A stretch of 14,032 nucleotides of DNA from a bacterium (GCA_009927065.1 RFNU01000220.1:1-14032), one strand, 5' to 3'; positions 1 through 7,415 are shown, numbered from the stretch's first letter. Program-made: numbers and translations. The notes: generated from the sequence alone by a model not told the origin.

Positions 1-114
1 ATTCAGGGGACAGCAGCCATTTCAGGGAGCGATGTTCATGTAGATAAACATGGGTCGCAAGAAGTATGTCACAACGATAGCAATAAATACGAGATGAGGA
101 GGAAACGAGAATAG
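1..114 (+). CDS. C-terminal tail of an unknown gene cut by the window edge
   Basis: Frame 1 is open from the window edge for 37 codons and stops at TAG 112-114, while the other two forward frames stop within about 50 bases. The visible tail is hydrophilic and ends in a basic run (MRRKRE). I recognise no family. It could equally be chance openness in non-coding DNA. An AGGAGG-like stretch at 97-102 has no usable start codon at the right distance behind it. Confidence 0.3.
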   Translation: MQGTAAISGSDVHVDKHGSQEVCHNDSNKYEMRRKRE

Positions 115-176
115 GCAGTTGAAAAACTGAAAGCTATCCCTACTGAAATAATAAAATCAGTTTCTCGTGTATTGAA

Positions 177-1094
177 ATGAGCAGTGTAACCTATGTAGAA
201 GTTGAAACCGCTATCAATGAGTTGTTGAAAATAAAAAAAGCCTTAACCCTAGCAAATATTAGGCAGCAGTTGGGCGATAGAGGATCGATGACAACATTAT
301 CTAAGTATTTACAGCAATGGAAAAACTCTAAATTTTTAGACAGGATTCCTACTCAAACTATTGCTGAACCTGCCCCTGATCAAATTATGTCGGCAGTTCA
401 AACAGTTTGGCATCAAATGATTGGTCATGGACAAGAACAATTAGCTAAATTACAAGAAGAATTTTCAACTCAAGAAGCTCAATGGGTTGTGCAAGAAAAT
501 GAGCTCCAGATCCACATTCAAGAACTCACTGAAGCTTTGCAAAAAGAAAGAGATGCACATACTTTTTTAAAGGAAGAATCGCATCATCTCGAAAAAAATT
601 ACCAAAAATTACAACAGGATAATGCGCGTCTTGATGAAGCTTTAAAAAAAGAACAACACTATCTGAAAGAATGTCAACAACAATTTCAAGAAATGAAAGT
701 TGTTTTAGAACAAAACTATACAATACGATTTCAAGAGCTGCTGAAAATTGTTGATGAAACGAAAAAAGTAGCACGCAGTGAAGTTGATAATCTGAAAGTT
801 TTATTAGAGCAGCAGCGTCATGAGCATTTAGTTGCGCTCGATCGTCTAACAGTGGAACATCGCCAACTCCTTATCCTACACCAGCAACAAAAAACACAGG
901 AAGAGTTGACGCAAGCGTGGGGCGCGATGACTCAAGAGTTAAAAGGACAAATGAACTTTTTAACAGAAAATCAAAATCAAGTGCTACAATCAGCTCAACA
1001 TGTTTATCAAAATTTTATTGAGCAACAACAACGATTTTTAAAGATGCAGCATCATATTAATTTTTATCAAAAACAAAGGATACGCTTTTCTTAA
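177..1094 (+). CDS. KfrA-like DNA-binding coiled-coil protein
   Basis: The 305-aa protein has two parts. Residues 1-50 form a short helical domain with the pattern TLANIRQQLGDRGSMTTLSKYLQQW, which resembles the N-terminal DNA-binding domain of KfrA-type plasmid proteins, where a G-S-M-T-T-L/I stretch precedes the recognition helix. Residues about 80-285 are almost uninterrupted Q/E/K/L-rich coiled coil without prolines. KfrA proteins bind DNA near their own promoter and organise or help segregate plasmids; relatives also occur on chromosomes. By inference this protein binds DNA as a dimer or oligomer and may act in nucleoid organisation or autoregulation. The ATG at 177 has no clear Shine-Dalgarno sequence. 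A large share of the coiled coil is low complexity, so the family call rests on the first 50 residues. The following gene starts 51 bases downstream on the same strand. Confidence 0.6.
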   Translation: MSSVTYVEVETAINELLKIKKALTLANIRQQLGDRGSMTTLSKYLQQWKNSKFLDRIPTQTIAEPAPDQIMSAVQTVWHQMIGHGQEQLAKLQEEFSTQEAQWVVQENELQIHIQELTEALQKERDAHTFLKEESHHLEKNYQKLQQDNARLDEALKKEQHYLKECQQQFQEMKVVLEQNYTIRFQELLKIVDETKKVARSEVDNLKVLLEQQRHEHLVALDRLTVEHRQLLILHQQQKTQEELTQAWGAMTQELKGQMNFLTENQNQVLQSAQHVYQNFIEQQQRFLKMQHHINFYQKQRIRFS

Positions 1095-1145
1095 AATATT
1101 TTTTCTACTAGTCTATAAGTAGCGTAATATTTTTATTGGAGTCAC

Positions 1146-2099
1146 ATGCGTTGGATTGCTGGCCAGCTTGTCAAATGGTTAACAAAGCATGAGGTCAATA
1201 AAGAACAATATTTTTGTGACTTTGACAGAATTAAAAATGAAATTCGACCATGTGATGTTTTGTTAATTGAAGGTGGTAATTTAATTGCTCGTGTTATCCA
1301 GCAGGTGACATTAAGCCCTTGGTCTCATGCCGCATTATATTTAGGACGGCCTTCAGATATTAAAAATAGTGCATTGAAAGAAAAAATATTATCTTTGCCT
1401 TGGGTTGAACCTAATACGCAAATTTTAATAGAAGGGTATATTGGTCAAGGTACTGTTCTTAATCCGCTAGAATATTATAGGTCATATAACATTCGTATTT
1501 GTCGCCCACGAGGCTTATTACGATCAGATGCTACAGCCGTCATAGAAGCCTCGTTAGCCCAGCTAGGCACCCCTTACGATCTTATGCAAGTTCTAGATTT
1601 AGCAAGATTTTTATTACCATGGTCTTTTATTCCCAAGCGCTGGCGATCTAGCCTGTTTTATTATAAAGCAGGCTTGCAAACCAAAACAGTTTGTTCAACG
1701 ATGATAGCTAGCGCTTTTGATCACGTTAAGTTTCCTATTTTACCCTTAATCCGTGTGAATCGGTATGGAACAATCGAGTTATATCAAAGGAATCCAAAAT
1801 TATACACACCTAAGGATTTTGATTACTCGCCTTATTTTGAAATTATTAAATTTCCATACGTTACCAATTATGAAATGCATTCCTATCGAAAACTTCCTTG
1901 GAATAAAGACGGGTTTATTGCTAATGATCTAGAAATTTTTAATCCTAATGACCCAGAGACTTTACATAAAGGTCATAATAAAACATCATTGATGATTGAA
2001 AGCTTGAGAAATTTAGCAAAACCAACACTCAAGTGGCTAGGTTATTCTAGTCAAGATGAAGCAAATCCCCAACAAGATAAGAATGACATTAAAAAATAA
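1146..2099 (+). CDS. YiiX/YebB-like permuted papain-fold cysteine hydrolase
   Basis: The 317-aa protein matches the permuted NlpC/P60-like (YiiX/YebB, peptidase C92) pattern. RPCDVLLIEG (34-43) is the usual P-G/C-D-I-I-L opening. SPWSHAALYLG (57-67) carries the candidate catalytic His61. LIEG (94-97) carries an acidic residue, Glu96. GTPYDLMQ (141-148) is typical, and KTVCSTMIASAF (180-191) carries the candidate nucleophile Cys183. TPKDFDYSPYFEII (221-234) closes the domain. Such enzymes are thought to cleave amide or thioester bonds in lipids or cell-wall peptides; the substrate here is unknown. There is no convincing signal peptide, so a cytoplasmic or secreted-effector role remains open. 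The ATG follows GGAG (1138-1141) at good spacing. The last 50 residues are a hydrophilic extension. The gene sits directly upstream of rpoS, where many gammaproteobacteria carry nlpD. Confidence 0.72.
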   Translation: MRWIAGQLVKWLTKHEVNKEQYFCDFDRIKNEIRPCDVLLIEGGNLIARVIQQVTLSPWSHAALYLGRPSDIKNSALKEKILSLPWVEPNTQILIEGYIGQGTVLNPLEYYRSYNIRICRPRGLLRSDATAVIEASLAQLGTPYDLMQVLDLARFLLPWSFIPKRWRSSLFYYKAGLQTKTVCSTMIASAFDHVKFPILPLIRVNRYGTIELYQRNPKLYTPKDFDYSPYFEIIKFPYVTNYEMHSYRKLPWNKDGFIANDLEIFNPNDPETLHKGHNKTSLMIESLRNLAKPTLKWLGYSSQDEANPQQDKNDIKK

Positions 2100-2316
2100 A
2101 AAATTAATCAGCTTTTGTTTTCCCTTATTTATGAGTCATGCAATTTTAATGTTGAAATATCTCCATCACACCTAATCATGTTCACTGAAGCTCCTCCCAA
2201 TTCTCTATTGATTCTTGAGATTCATTCTTATTGAGAAAAAAACTGTGATCATACACTGATAAATAAAAAGATAAAATCGCCGATACATTTAATACATTGA
2301 TTTATTAAGGTATTTC

Positions 2317-3228
2317 ATGCGTTTTCAACGTCGGCAAATGACACTATTTTCACATTTGAACAAATCTACTGATACAAAAGCATATAAAGCCATTCAAGTT
2401 GAGGATAAAAAAAACGATTCAGAAAGTTTGGACGTTGTTGATTCTTACCTCAAAGATATTAATAAATATCCTCTTTTAACAAAAGAAGAAGAGGTGCATT
2501 ATACAAAACTGGCACAACAAGGGGATCGCATTGCTCGAGATCGGATCTTACACGCTAATTTGCGTTTAGTAGTGCGTATTGCTCGTCGTTATCTCAAAAG
2601 TGGCTTGTCTTTTTTAGATATGGTCGAGGAAGGCAATATGGGATTAATGCATGCGTTAGAAAAATTTGAACCTGATTTAGGTTATCGTTTTCCAACCTAT
2701 GCTGCCTGGTGGATTCAACAAGATATTGAGCGAGCTATTATGAATCAAGCAAGAATAGTGCGCCTTCCTGTTCATATTCAAAAACAATTAAATCAATGCA
2801 AACGAGCTTGTAATAGTTTAAGTTTAGATATGGATCAAAATCCTTCTTTTGAAAAAATTGCACATCATCTAGGAAAAGATCGAAAAAGCATTGAAGACGT
2901 TATGTCATATAATAGGTCTGCGGTTTCGTTCGATGCACCTTTAGAAGCCAATACTGAGAAATCTATAGCAGAGAGCCTCCATGATCATGAGTATGAAGAA
3001 CCGATTCTATCTTTAGAAAGAGAAGCAGCATTAACAGAGCTAGAGTTAGGGTTAAAAATGCTCTCGCCTATTGAATTTGAGATTGTCATAAGACGTTTTG
3101 GTTTTATGGGCTATAACCCTATGACATTACAAGAAGTAGCTCATGATACCGGCTTTACCTCTGAACGTGTTCGTCAAATACAGTTGAGAGCTATTAAATT
3201 TTTAAGCCAACAGTTTAAAGATCAATAA
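2317..3228 (+). CDS. rpoS: RNA polymerase sigma factor RpoS
   Basis: This is a 303-aa sigma-70 family protein, somewhat shorter than E. coli RpoS (330 aa). Region 1.2 is at about 41-75 (YLKDINKYPLLTKEEEV). Region 2 is at about 78-150, including SFLDMVEEGNMGL (98-110) and FPTYAAWWIQQDIERAIMNQ (125-144) followed by ARIVRLPVHI. The IERAIMNQ-R-x-V/I-RLP-HI stretch fits RpoS and argues against RpoH, which has a different sequence after the WWI motif. Region 4.2 with its helix-turn-helix is at about 270-296 (TLQEVAHDTGF, then SERVRQIQLRAIKFL). The ATG follows AAGG (2307-2310) by six bases. A weak sigma-70-like promoter (TTGAGA 2231-2236, TACACT 2252-2257, 15-base spacing) lies upstream, along with a direct repeat ATACATT at 2283 and 2292. 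RpoS directs stationary-phase and stress transcription. The usual upstream neighbour nlpD is absent. Confidence 0.87.
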   Translation: MRFQRRQMTLFSHLNKSTDTKAYKAIQVEDKKNDSESLDVVDSYLKDINKYPLLTKEEEVHYTKLAQQGDRIARDRILHANLRLVVRIARRYLKSGLSFLDMVEEGNMGLMHALEKFEPDLGYRFPTYAAWWIQQDIERAIMNQARIVRLPVHIQKQLNQCKRACNSLSLDMDQNPSFEKIAHHLGKDRKSIEDVMSYNRSAVSFDAPLEANTEKSIAESLHDHEYEEPILSLEREAALTELELGLKMLSPIEFEIVIRRFGFMGYNPMTLQEVAHDTGFTSERVRQIQLRAIKFLSQQFKDQ

Positions 3229-3263
3229 CGTTTTTTTGATTGATCATGATCGTGAATATAAAA

Positions 3264-3298
3264 GCAGTGAATGATGATTGATCAGATTATTCATCACT
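3264..3298 (-). terminator. possible terminator of rmuC
   Basis: On the minus strand an imperfect hairpin (AGTGATGA pairing with TCATTCACT, one bulged base) spans the rmuC stop codon and is followed by GCTTTTATATT. The U-tract is short and interrupted. It lies in the 58-base gap between the convergent rpoS and rmuC genes. No clean terminator was found for rpoS itself, although a run of seven T follows its stop codon. Confidence 0.3.
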
Positions 3299-4360
3299 CA
3301 CTGTTTCAAGTTCTTCAGCATTAATAGGGAGATGAGTTAAAGAGTTTATTAAGTCATTGAGTTGAGAAAAAGCATTTTTTAAAGAACGAACTTCTTTTGT
3401 TAACGCTGTTGATTTTTTTTCCAATTGACTCGATTTTTCTGAAAGCTCATTGGCGCTTTTCGCGATTTCTTCAAAAATCGCTAATCTCTGAAATCGGTGT
3501 TGATCTAAATGAGCATCAATCAAGAATTTTTTCATCATACTCAGTAACCAAAATAATGTCTGTGGTGAGCAAAGTAATACGCGAGACTTCTGTGCAAATT
3601 GAGTGATATCATCGAGTTCAATAATACGGGTAAACAGCCCGTCAGAAGGAACAAACATAATAGCATAATCAGTTGTTAATCCTGCAATAATATATTTTTC
3701 AGAAATATCAGAGATGTTTTTCTTTATCACTTGAACAAAATCTTTTAGATATTCTTGTTGTGTTGGATTATTAATTACAAGTTTAAAAGTTTGTAAGGGA
3801 AATTTTGAATCTATAGGTATTTTAGGCATATTCTCGCCCATGCTCAACAAACAATCGACACGAGTACCATTGGGTAATGTTTCTTGAAATTGTACCCATG
3901 ATGCAGGATAAAGTGACTTGATAAGATTTTCTAAATGCATTTCACCAAATTTGCCTTTTAAAGCACTATTATCAAGGACTTTTGCTAGCTGGTGGATTTT
4001 ATGTGTTAATTCTTGCACTTGGGATTGCCATTGATCTAAACCGTTAAAGCGATTAATCAGATCGTTAAAAACACCTTGTGTTTGCAATTGATTTTTTGAG
4101 ACTTGCTCTTGAGTTTCTTTATGCACTTTCTGGAAAGATTCATGAATAAGAGATTGAGACTGTTGAGATAAATTCTGAAATGTATTGTTTAATGACTCTG
4201 ATGATTGAAAGAGTTGTTGCGACAAATGATAGTAATGATGTTCAGGAGAAGCATTTTTTGCCTGCATTAATAATGTTTGTAAATGATAGTGTTGTTTTAT
4301 AACAAAGTACATTAAGATACAAAAAAGTAATGAGGCCGTAAGAATAAAAGTATAAATCAC
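3287..4360 (-). CDS. rmuC: RmuC-family DNA recombination protein
   Basis: The 357-aa protein begins with a transmembrane anchor (residues 2-21, hydrophobic). A Q/S-rich helical coiled-coil stretch (about 27-130) follows, then the RmuC domain: GKFGEMHLENLI (136-147), RVDCLL (167-172), PIDSKFPLQTF (182-192) and DYAIMFVPSDGLF (231-243). A second coiled coil (about 300-345) ends the protein. The family has a restriction-endonuclease-like core and limits recombination between inverted repeats in E. coli. It is shorter than E. coli RmuC (475 aa), as many family members are. The start is GTG at 4358-4360, with no Shine-Dalgarno sequence visible in the A/T-rich leader and no better in-frame start before the membrane segment. 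The gene is convergent with rpoS and lies 58 bases from the terminator of the LysR-like gene, so it probably has its own promoter. Confidence 0.85.
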   Translation of the reverse strand: MIYTFILTASLLFCILMYFVIKQHYHLQTLLMQAKNASPEHHYYHLSQQLFQSSESLNNTFQNLSQQSQSLIHESFQKVHKETQEQVSKNQLQTQGVFNDLINRFNGLDQWQSQVQELTHKIHQLAKVLDNSALKGKFGEMHLENLIKSLYPASWVQFQETLPNGTRVDCLLSMGENMPKIPIDSKFPLQTFKLVINNPTQQEYLKDFVQVIKKNISDISEKYIIAGLTTDYAIMFVPSDGLFTRIIELDDITQFAQKSRVLLCSPQTLFWLLSMMKKFLIDAHLDQHRFQRLAIFEEIAKSANELSEKSSQLEKKSTALTKEVRSLKNAFSQLNDLINSLTHLPINAEELETVSDE

Positions 4361-4411
4361 AATAATAAATATTTTTTCTTTATTTTAAAGCCTTTCTCTT
4401 GATAATCCAAG

Positions 4412-4441
4412 AAAAAACTAGTTGTCATCAATGACAACTAG
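4412..4441 (-). terminator. intrinsic terminator of the LysR-like gene
   Basis: A perfect 11-bp inverted repeat, CTAGTTGTCAT / ATGACAACTAG (4418-4441), has only two bases between its arms. On the minus strand it begins eight bases after the stop codon of the LysR-like gene and is followed by TTTTTTC. This is a textbook intrinsic terminator. On the plus strand it is followed by AAAAATATT, so it acts on the minus strand. Confidence 0.75.
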
Positions 4442-4448
4442 AAAAATA

Positions 4449-4775
4449 TTAGAATTCCTCTTTTTTGGCCGCTAAAATAGGATGTTCTGTTTTTTTCAGA
4501 TAAGGATTATTGCTCAAAGTTGGAATTTCTTCACAAAAACTATCTAAGCCACTAATCATCTTAGAAAAATAATTATAAGCGTGCTCACCGGCCTGAGTTA
4601 AGTTAAAAGAACGAGTTGAGCGTCGTAGTAACTGCACTTGTAAAAACTTTTCTAATTCTCTTATTTGTTTGCTTACTGCTGGAGCTGATAATCCCAAAGA
4701 ATCTGCTGCTTTAGAAAAAGAGCCTAGATCCACGATCCGAATAAATGATACCAGCTTTAGCAAATGAATCAGCAT
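4449..4775 (-). CDS. LysR-type protein reduced to the DNA-binding domain
   Basis: The 108-aa protein starts as a typical LysR-type regulator. Residues 2-62 form the winged HTH: FIRIVDLGSFSKAADSLGLS, then APAVSKQIRELEKFLQVQLL, then RRSTRSFNLTQAGE. A short linker helix (to about 85) and a 20-residue tail follow. Full-length family members are about 290-310 aa with an effector-binding domain of two subdomains, which is missing here. The gene does not look like a random remnant. It has a good ribosome binding site (AAAGGACG before ATG), a recognisable promoter and a perfect terminator close behind the stop. By inference it is either a functional mini-regulator that binds DNA without ligand sensing, or a recent 3' deletion that acquired a new end. 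Its target is unknown. Confidence 0.75.
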   Translation of the reverse strand: MLIHLLKLVSFIRIVDLGSFSKAADSLGLSAPAVSKQIRELEKFLQVQLLRRSTRSFNLTQAGEHAYNYFSKMISGLDSFCEEIPTLSNNPYLKKTEHPILAAKKEEF

Positions 4776-4792
4776 ATATACGTCCTTTCTTT

Positions 4793-4821
4793 ATTGTATA
4801 GCGAGGCTATTGTACAACAAT
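4793..4821 (-). promoter_or_regulatory. promoter and possible operator of the LysR-like gene
   Basis: On the minus strand TTGTTG (plus 4815-4820) and TACAAT (plus 4793-4798) are spaced by 16 bases and lie just ahead of the ribosome binding site. A short palindrome ATTGT-aca-ACAAT (4809-4821) overlaps the -35 box. LysR proteins commonly regulate themselves through dyads with a T-N11-A core, so this may be an autoregulatory site (inference). Confidence 0.45.
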
Positions 4822-4913
4822 GAATCATTAATTTTTATTAACATTTGGCTAAATATATTTTTTTTATACCGGTATTTATATGAAGTAGCTTTGTGTATAA
4901 TGTGTGTCCGTTT

Positions 4914-5300
4914 TTAGATCGTGTGATCTTGTTTTGTTTCTTCGGGCGGGATGAGTAAACATAAAAATTGTCGTTGCTCTTCACGCAAGATATTAATCAT
5001 GCGACATGCAGCCTCGTAGGGTTGCCATTCAAACGAACATTGGCGCTCTAAAGCCCATAATGTCCACTCATGAAATAAATGACTTTTAATAGGATGATTT
5101 GTTCCGATCACGAATAACAGACCAGCGTCAAGAGGATATGATTTCAAATATTCATGATAATCATTGATATCAATCAGAGGCTGACAACTGCTTGGCGTTA
5201 ATAAATGAGGGCCTTTTCTATAAGATCCCAGGTACTCAAAGCCAAAACTATCATAAGAGGCAATACCTTCGTTACGGAGAAGATTTTCGTCAAAATTCAT
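4914..5300 (-). CDS. hypothetical protein of unknown function
   Basis: From ATG 5300 this is a 128-aa protein. I do not recognise it. It is mixed acidic and aromatic, with a hydrophobic core stretch around DAGLLFVIGTNHPIKSHLFHEW and a last hydrophobic segment (FLCLLIP) near the C-terminus. There is no obvious catalytic motif. The frame stays open upstream to a TTG at 5357, which would add 19 residues forming a signal- or anchor-like stretch (RSFFVSLLLNSLLFTI). Neither start has a well-spaced Shine-Dalgarno sequence; an AGGAG sits inside the extension where no start codon follows. The start is therefore unsettled, and a membrane-targeted long form is possible. The gene lies between recJ (upstream, 238 bases away) and the LysR-like gene (downstream, 138 bases away) on the same strand. 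Confidence 0.55.
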   Translation of the reverse strand: MNFDENLLRNEGIASYDSFGFEYLGSYRKGPHLLTPSSCQPLIDINDYHEYLKSYPLDAGLLFVIGTNHPIKSHLFHEWTLWALERQCSFEWQPYEAACRMINILREEQRQFLCLLIPPEETKQDHTI

Positions 5301-5390
5301 GATGGTAAAAAGTAATGAATTTAATAAGAGACTAACAAAAAAACTCCTAAGCGGCAACAGCAGTCAAAAATTTAAAGCTATCGTTTTTTA

Positions 5391-5418
5391 TTGACAGAGT
5401 GAACGACCTGCCTATTTT
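5391..5418 (+). promoter_or_regulatory. possible sigma-70 promoter in the 5301-5538 gap
   Basis: A consensus -35 TTGACA (5391-5396) and a TATTTT -10 (5413-5418) are 16 bases apart on the plus strand. No plus-strand gene follows. A transcript from here would cross two hairpin sequences (5451-5466 and 5492-5516) and then run antisense to the 3' end of recJ. It may be a small-RNA promoter or a chance match in A/T-rich DNA. Confidence 0.25.
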
Positions 5419-5446
5419 TTCAGTGTCTTGTAACATAATCATGTAG

Positions 5447-5516
5447 GGGAGGGGAGTTCACTCCCCGCTGTGAAGAGCTGATCGTGGTGATGGATACAGA
5501 TCTATCAGGAGTATCC
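5447..5516. repeat. two short hairpins beside recJ, one like a mobile-element end
   Basis: GGGGAG-ttca-CTCCCC (5451-5466) is a 6-bp GC-rich stem with a four-base loop. GGATAC...GTATCC (5492-5497 with 5511-5516) is a second 6-bp inverted repeat. On the minus strand positions 5461-5447 read GTGAACTCCCCTCCC, which matches GTGAACTACCCGCCC at 7672-7686 (plus strand) in 13 of 15 bases. The two copies face each other in inverted orientation across recJ. A GGGGAGTTCAC-type end is reminiscent of IS200/IS605 elements, but no transposase is present here. Confidence 0.35.
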
Positions 5517-5538
5517 TAACGCGATAAGCACTTTTGCG

Positions 5539-7353
5539 TTAAATCACATGTTCTAAAATTTCATTTTCCATTAAACAGAGCTGGGCACGAACCCCCATAT
5601 CTTGATGAGTAATCCATTGTTGGATAGAAGGCACAAAAATTCCTTTAAGGAAAAAAGATAATTGCTGCTTTTTTTGAAACTCTTCAATCATAAACTCACC
5701 AATAAACAAACATTCTTCTTTTTCACAAGCAGTAATGATTTCTTCGGGGTGATCAACAAAGAAAAAAAGAGATTTTATACTTTGAGTCGGAGTTTTTAAT
5801 AATAATTGCAGATGGTTTTGCTCTTCTCCCATGATTTTTGCATAATCTAATGTTGCATATAAACCAAAACAGGGACGTTCAAAGCCTTTACCATAAGGCT
5901 CGAGAGAAAATTCAAGTTGTAAAAAAAAGTTAACCGTGTGCTCAATCTTATTTGATAAAATGCCATCAAAAGTAAAATCATTTTTTTCAATTCTATTTGA
6001 CGTTTTATGAGCAATAAAATTGTTAGCCTCTTGTTTAAAAAGATTAAAATCATCAACGGCAATACATAGACCAGCTGCTTGATGATGGCCACCATATCGC
6101 TTGAGTAATGCGGGATTTTTTATAGCAATACTATCGAGTAGCTCTCTTAAAGAAATATAATCGGGGCTTCGAGCTGAGCCGCTTAAAAAACCGGCTTCAT
6201 GATGTTGAGAGAAAATGATTGATACTTTTTTGTATTGAGATAAAAGTCGACTAGCCGTTACTCCGTGAATACCATGATGACCTTGAGCACCTAAATTAAC
6301 AATCAGTCCAGGTGATTGATGATCTCTAGCTTCATTCATTAAACTATTGGTGAGTATCATTTGCTGTTTTTGCAAATAACGGCGTTGCTGATTCGTTTGA
6401 ATCAGTTCAGCCAAGCGTTCTTGCGCAGTGACTGTATCTTCTGAAAGTAAAAAGTTCACACCATTAAGAGCATTGAAGAGTCTTCCATCTGCATTAATAA
6501 GAGGAATTAATTTAAAAATTAAAAAATCAGAATTGACAAAATCTCTAAAAGTTTGTCGCAATACGCGCCAACAGGGACGGTATTGATCTCGAATAGCCTT
6601 TAATCCATAACGTACAACGATTCGATTATTAATACTGTTTTTTAATGAAACGCAGTCAGACATTGTGCCTATAGCAACAAAATCTAAAGAATCAATCATT
6701 GAGCGCAGTGTAATATTATGTTGCGTCTGCCAACGATTACGTACAGCGGCCATCACAAACCAAGCAACAAAACAACCTGCAATATTTTTATCAGGGAAAG
6801 GGCATAAAGGTTGATTGGGATTAATCACGGCATGAGCATCTGATGGGACGCCGATTTCAGGTACAGTATGATGGTCAGTGACGATAACATCTATACCATG
6901 AGAGGATAGCTCTTTAATGGTGTTATGATCTGATGAGCCGCAATCAGCTGTGATCATCACTGCAGGCAGAATATCACCAGCGATAATGCGCTCACAAAGT
7001 TTTTTACTGACACCATACCCTTCTTCTGTTCTGTGACCAATATATGTCAATAAACGATCTTCAGGATGATTGAATATTTTGAGAAGATTCCATGTTAATA
7101 CTGCGCATGCAGTCTGTCCATCACAATCATGATCGCTCAAAATACCGATAACTTCTTTATTATCTAAAGCTTTTATTATACGTGCTACAGCTTTTTCAAT
7201 ATTTAGCAGTGTAAATGGATTATCAAGAGAGCGCACTGTAGGATTGTCAAAAAAATCATGACGTTCAATGCCACGAATGTTAAGTAAATGCTTGGCTAAT
7301 TGGGCTGAGGATGTGCAAGGAATATTTGTCGAAGAGCGACTTATTAGTTTCAT
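5539..7353 (-). CDS. recJ: single-stranded-DNA-specific exonuclease RecJ
   Basis: The 604-aa protein belongs to the DHH phosphoesterase superfamily. Its metal-binding motifs are all present: I, SDHDCDG (73-79, the D-x-D-x-D-G core); II, TADCG (135-139); III, VTDHH (158-162); IV, MSDC (231-234). INADGRL (286-292) is the usual INAAGR segment with Ala replaced by Asp. The DHHA1 part holds GSARS (392-396) and RYGGHHQAAG (419-428), and the last 150 residues fit the C-terminal OB-like domain. RecJ degrades single-stranded DNA 5' to 3' in recombination and mismatch repair. E. coli RecJ is 577 aa. The motif flanks are unusually divergent, but every catalytic Asp/His is kept. The ATG at 7351-7353 has only a weak GGA ahead. 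In E. coli recJ reads with prfB and lysS; here it is divergent from prfB. Confidence 0.85.
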   Translation of the reverse strand: MKLISRSSTNIPCTSSAQLAKHLLNIRGIERHDFFDNPTVRSLDNPFTLLNIEKAVARIIKALDNKEVIGILSDHDCDGQTACAVLTWNLLKIFNHPEDRLLTYIGHRTEEGYGVSKKLCERIIAGDILPAVMITADCGSSDHNTIKELSSHGIDVIVTDHHTVPEIGVPSDAHAVINPNQPLCPFPDKNIAGCFVAWFVMAAVRNRWQTQHNITLRSMIDSLDFVAIGTMSDCVSLKNSINNRIVVRYGLKAIRDQYRPCWRVLRQTFRDFVNSDFLIFKLIPLINADGRLFNALNGVNFLLSEDTVTAQERLAELIQTNQQRRYLQKQQMILTNSLMNEARDHQSPGLIVNLGAQGHHGIHGVTASRLLSQYKKVSIIFSQHHEAGFLSGSARSPDYISLRELLDSIAIKNPALLKRYGGHHQAAGLCIAVDDFNLFKQEANNFIAHKTSNRIEKNDFTFDGILSNKIEHTVNFFLQLEFSLEPYGKGFERPCFGLYATLDYAKIMGEEQNHLQLLLKTPTQSIKSLFFFVDHPEEIITACEKEECLFIGEFMIEEFQKKQQLSFFLKGIFVPSIQQWITHQDMGVRAQLCLMENEILEHVI

Positions 7354-7380
7354 TAAAAAAATCCGTGATAGTAAGCATTA

Positions 7381-7415
7381 ATTCTTTAAAGACAGGCTTT
7401 ATGTCTATAAAGAAT
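7381..7415. repeat. 13-bp interrupted hairpin upstream of recJ
   Basis: ATTCTTTA-a-AGACA (7381-7394) pairs with TGTCT-a-TAAAGAAT (7402-7415). That is 8 plus 5 base pairs with one A-A mismatch and a 7-base loop. No T-tract follows on either strand, so it is not a standard intrinsic terminator. It may mark a mobile-element end or a regulatory stem in the recJ leader. Confidence 0.5.

Noticed and set aside
116..129. CAGTT-gaaa-AACTG hairpin after the first stop codon as a terminator
   Set aside because: Five base pairs only, low G+C and no T-run.
2317..3228. Heat-shock sigma factor RpoH for this sigma-70 family gene
   Set aside because: The WWIQQDIERAIMNQ and RLPVHIQKQLN segments fit RpoS; RpoH has a different sequence after the WWI motif.
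3242..3251. GATCATGATC palindrome as a specific regulatory site
   Set aside because: It lies between two convergent gene ends, so a promoter operator is unlikely; a short palindrome of this kind is expected by chance.
4866..4875. Palindrome ATACCGGTAT as a terminator of the gene ending at 4914
   Set aside because: On the minus strand it is followed by A residues rather than T, so it does not fit an intrinsic terminator.
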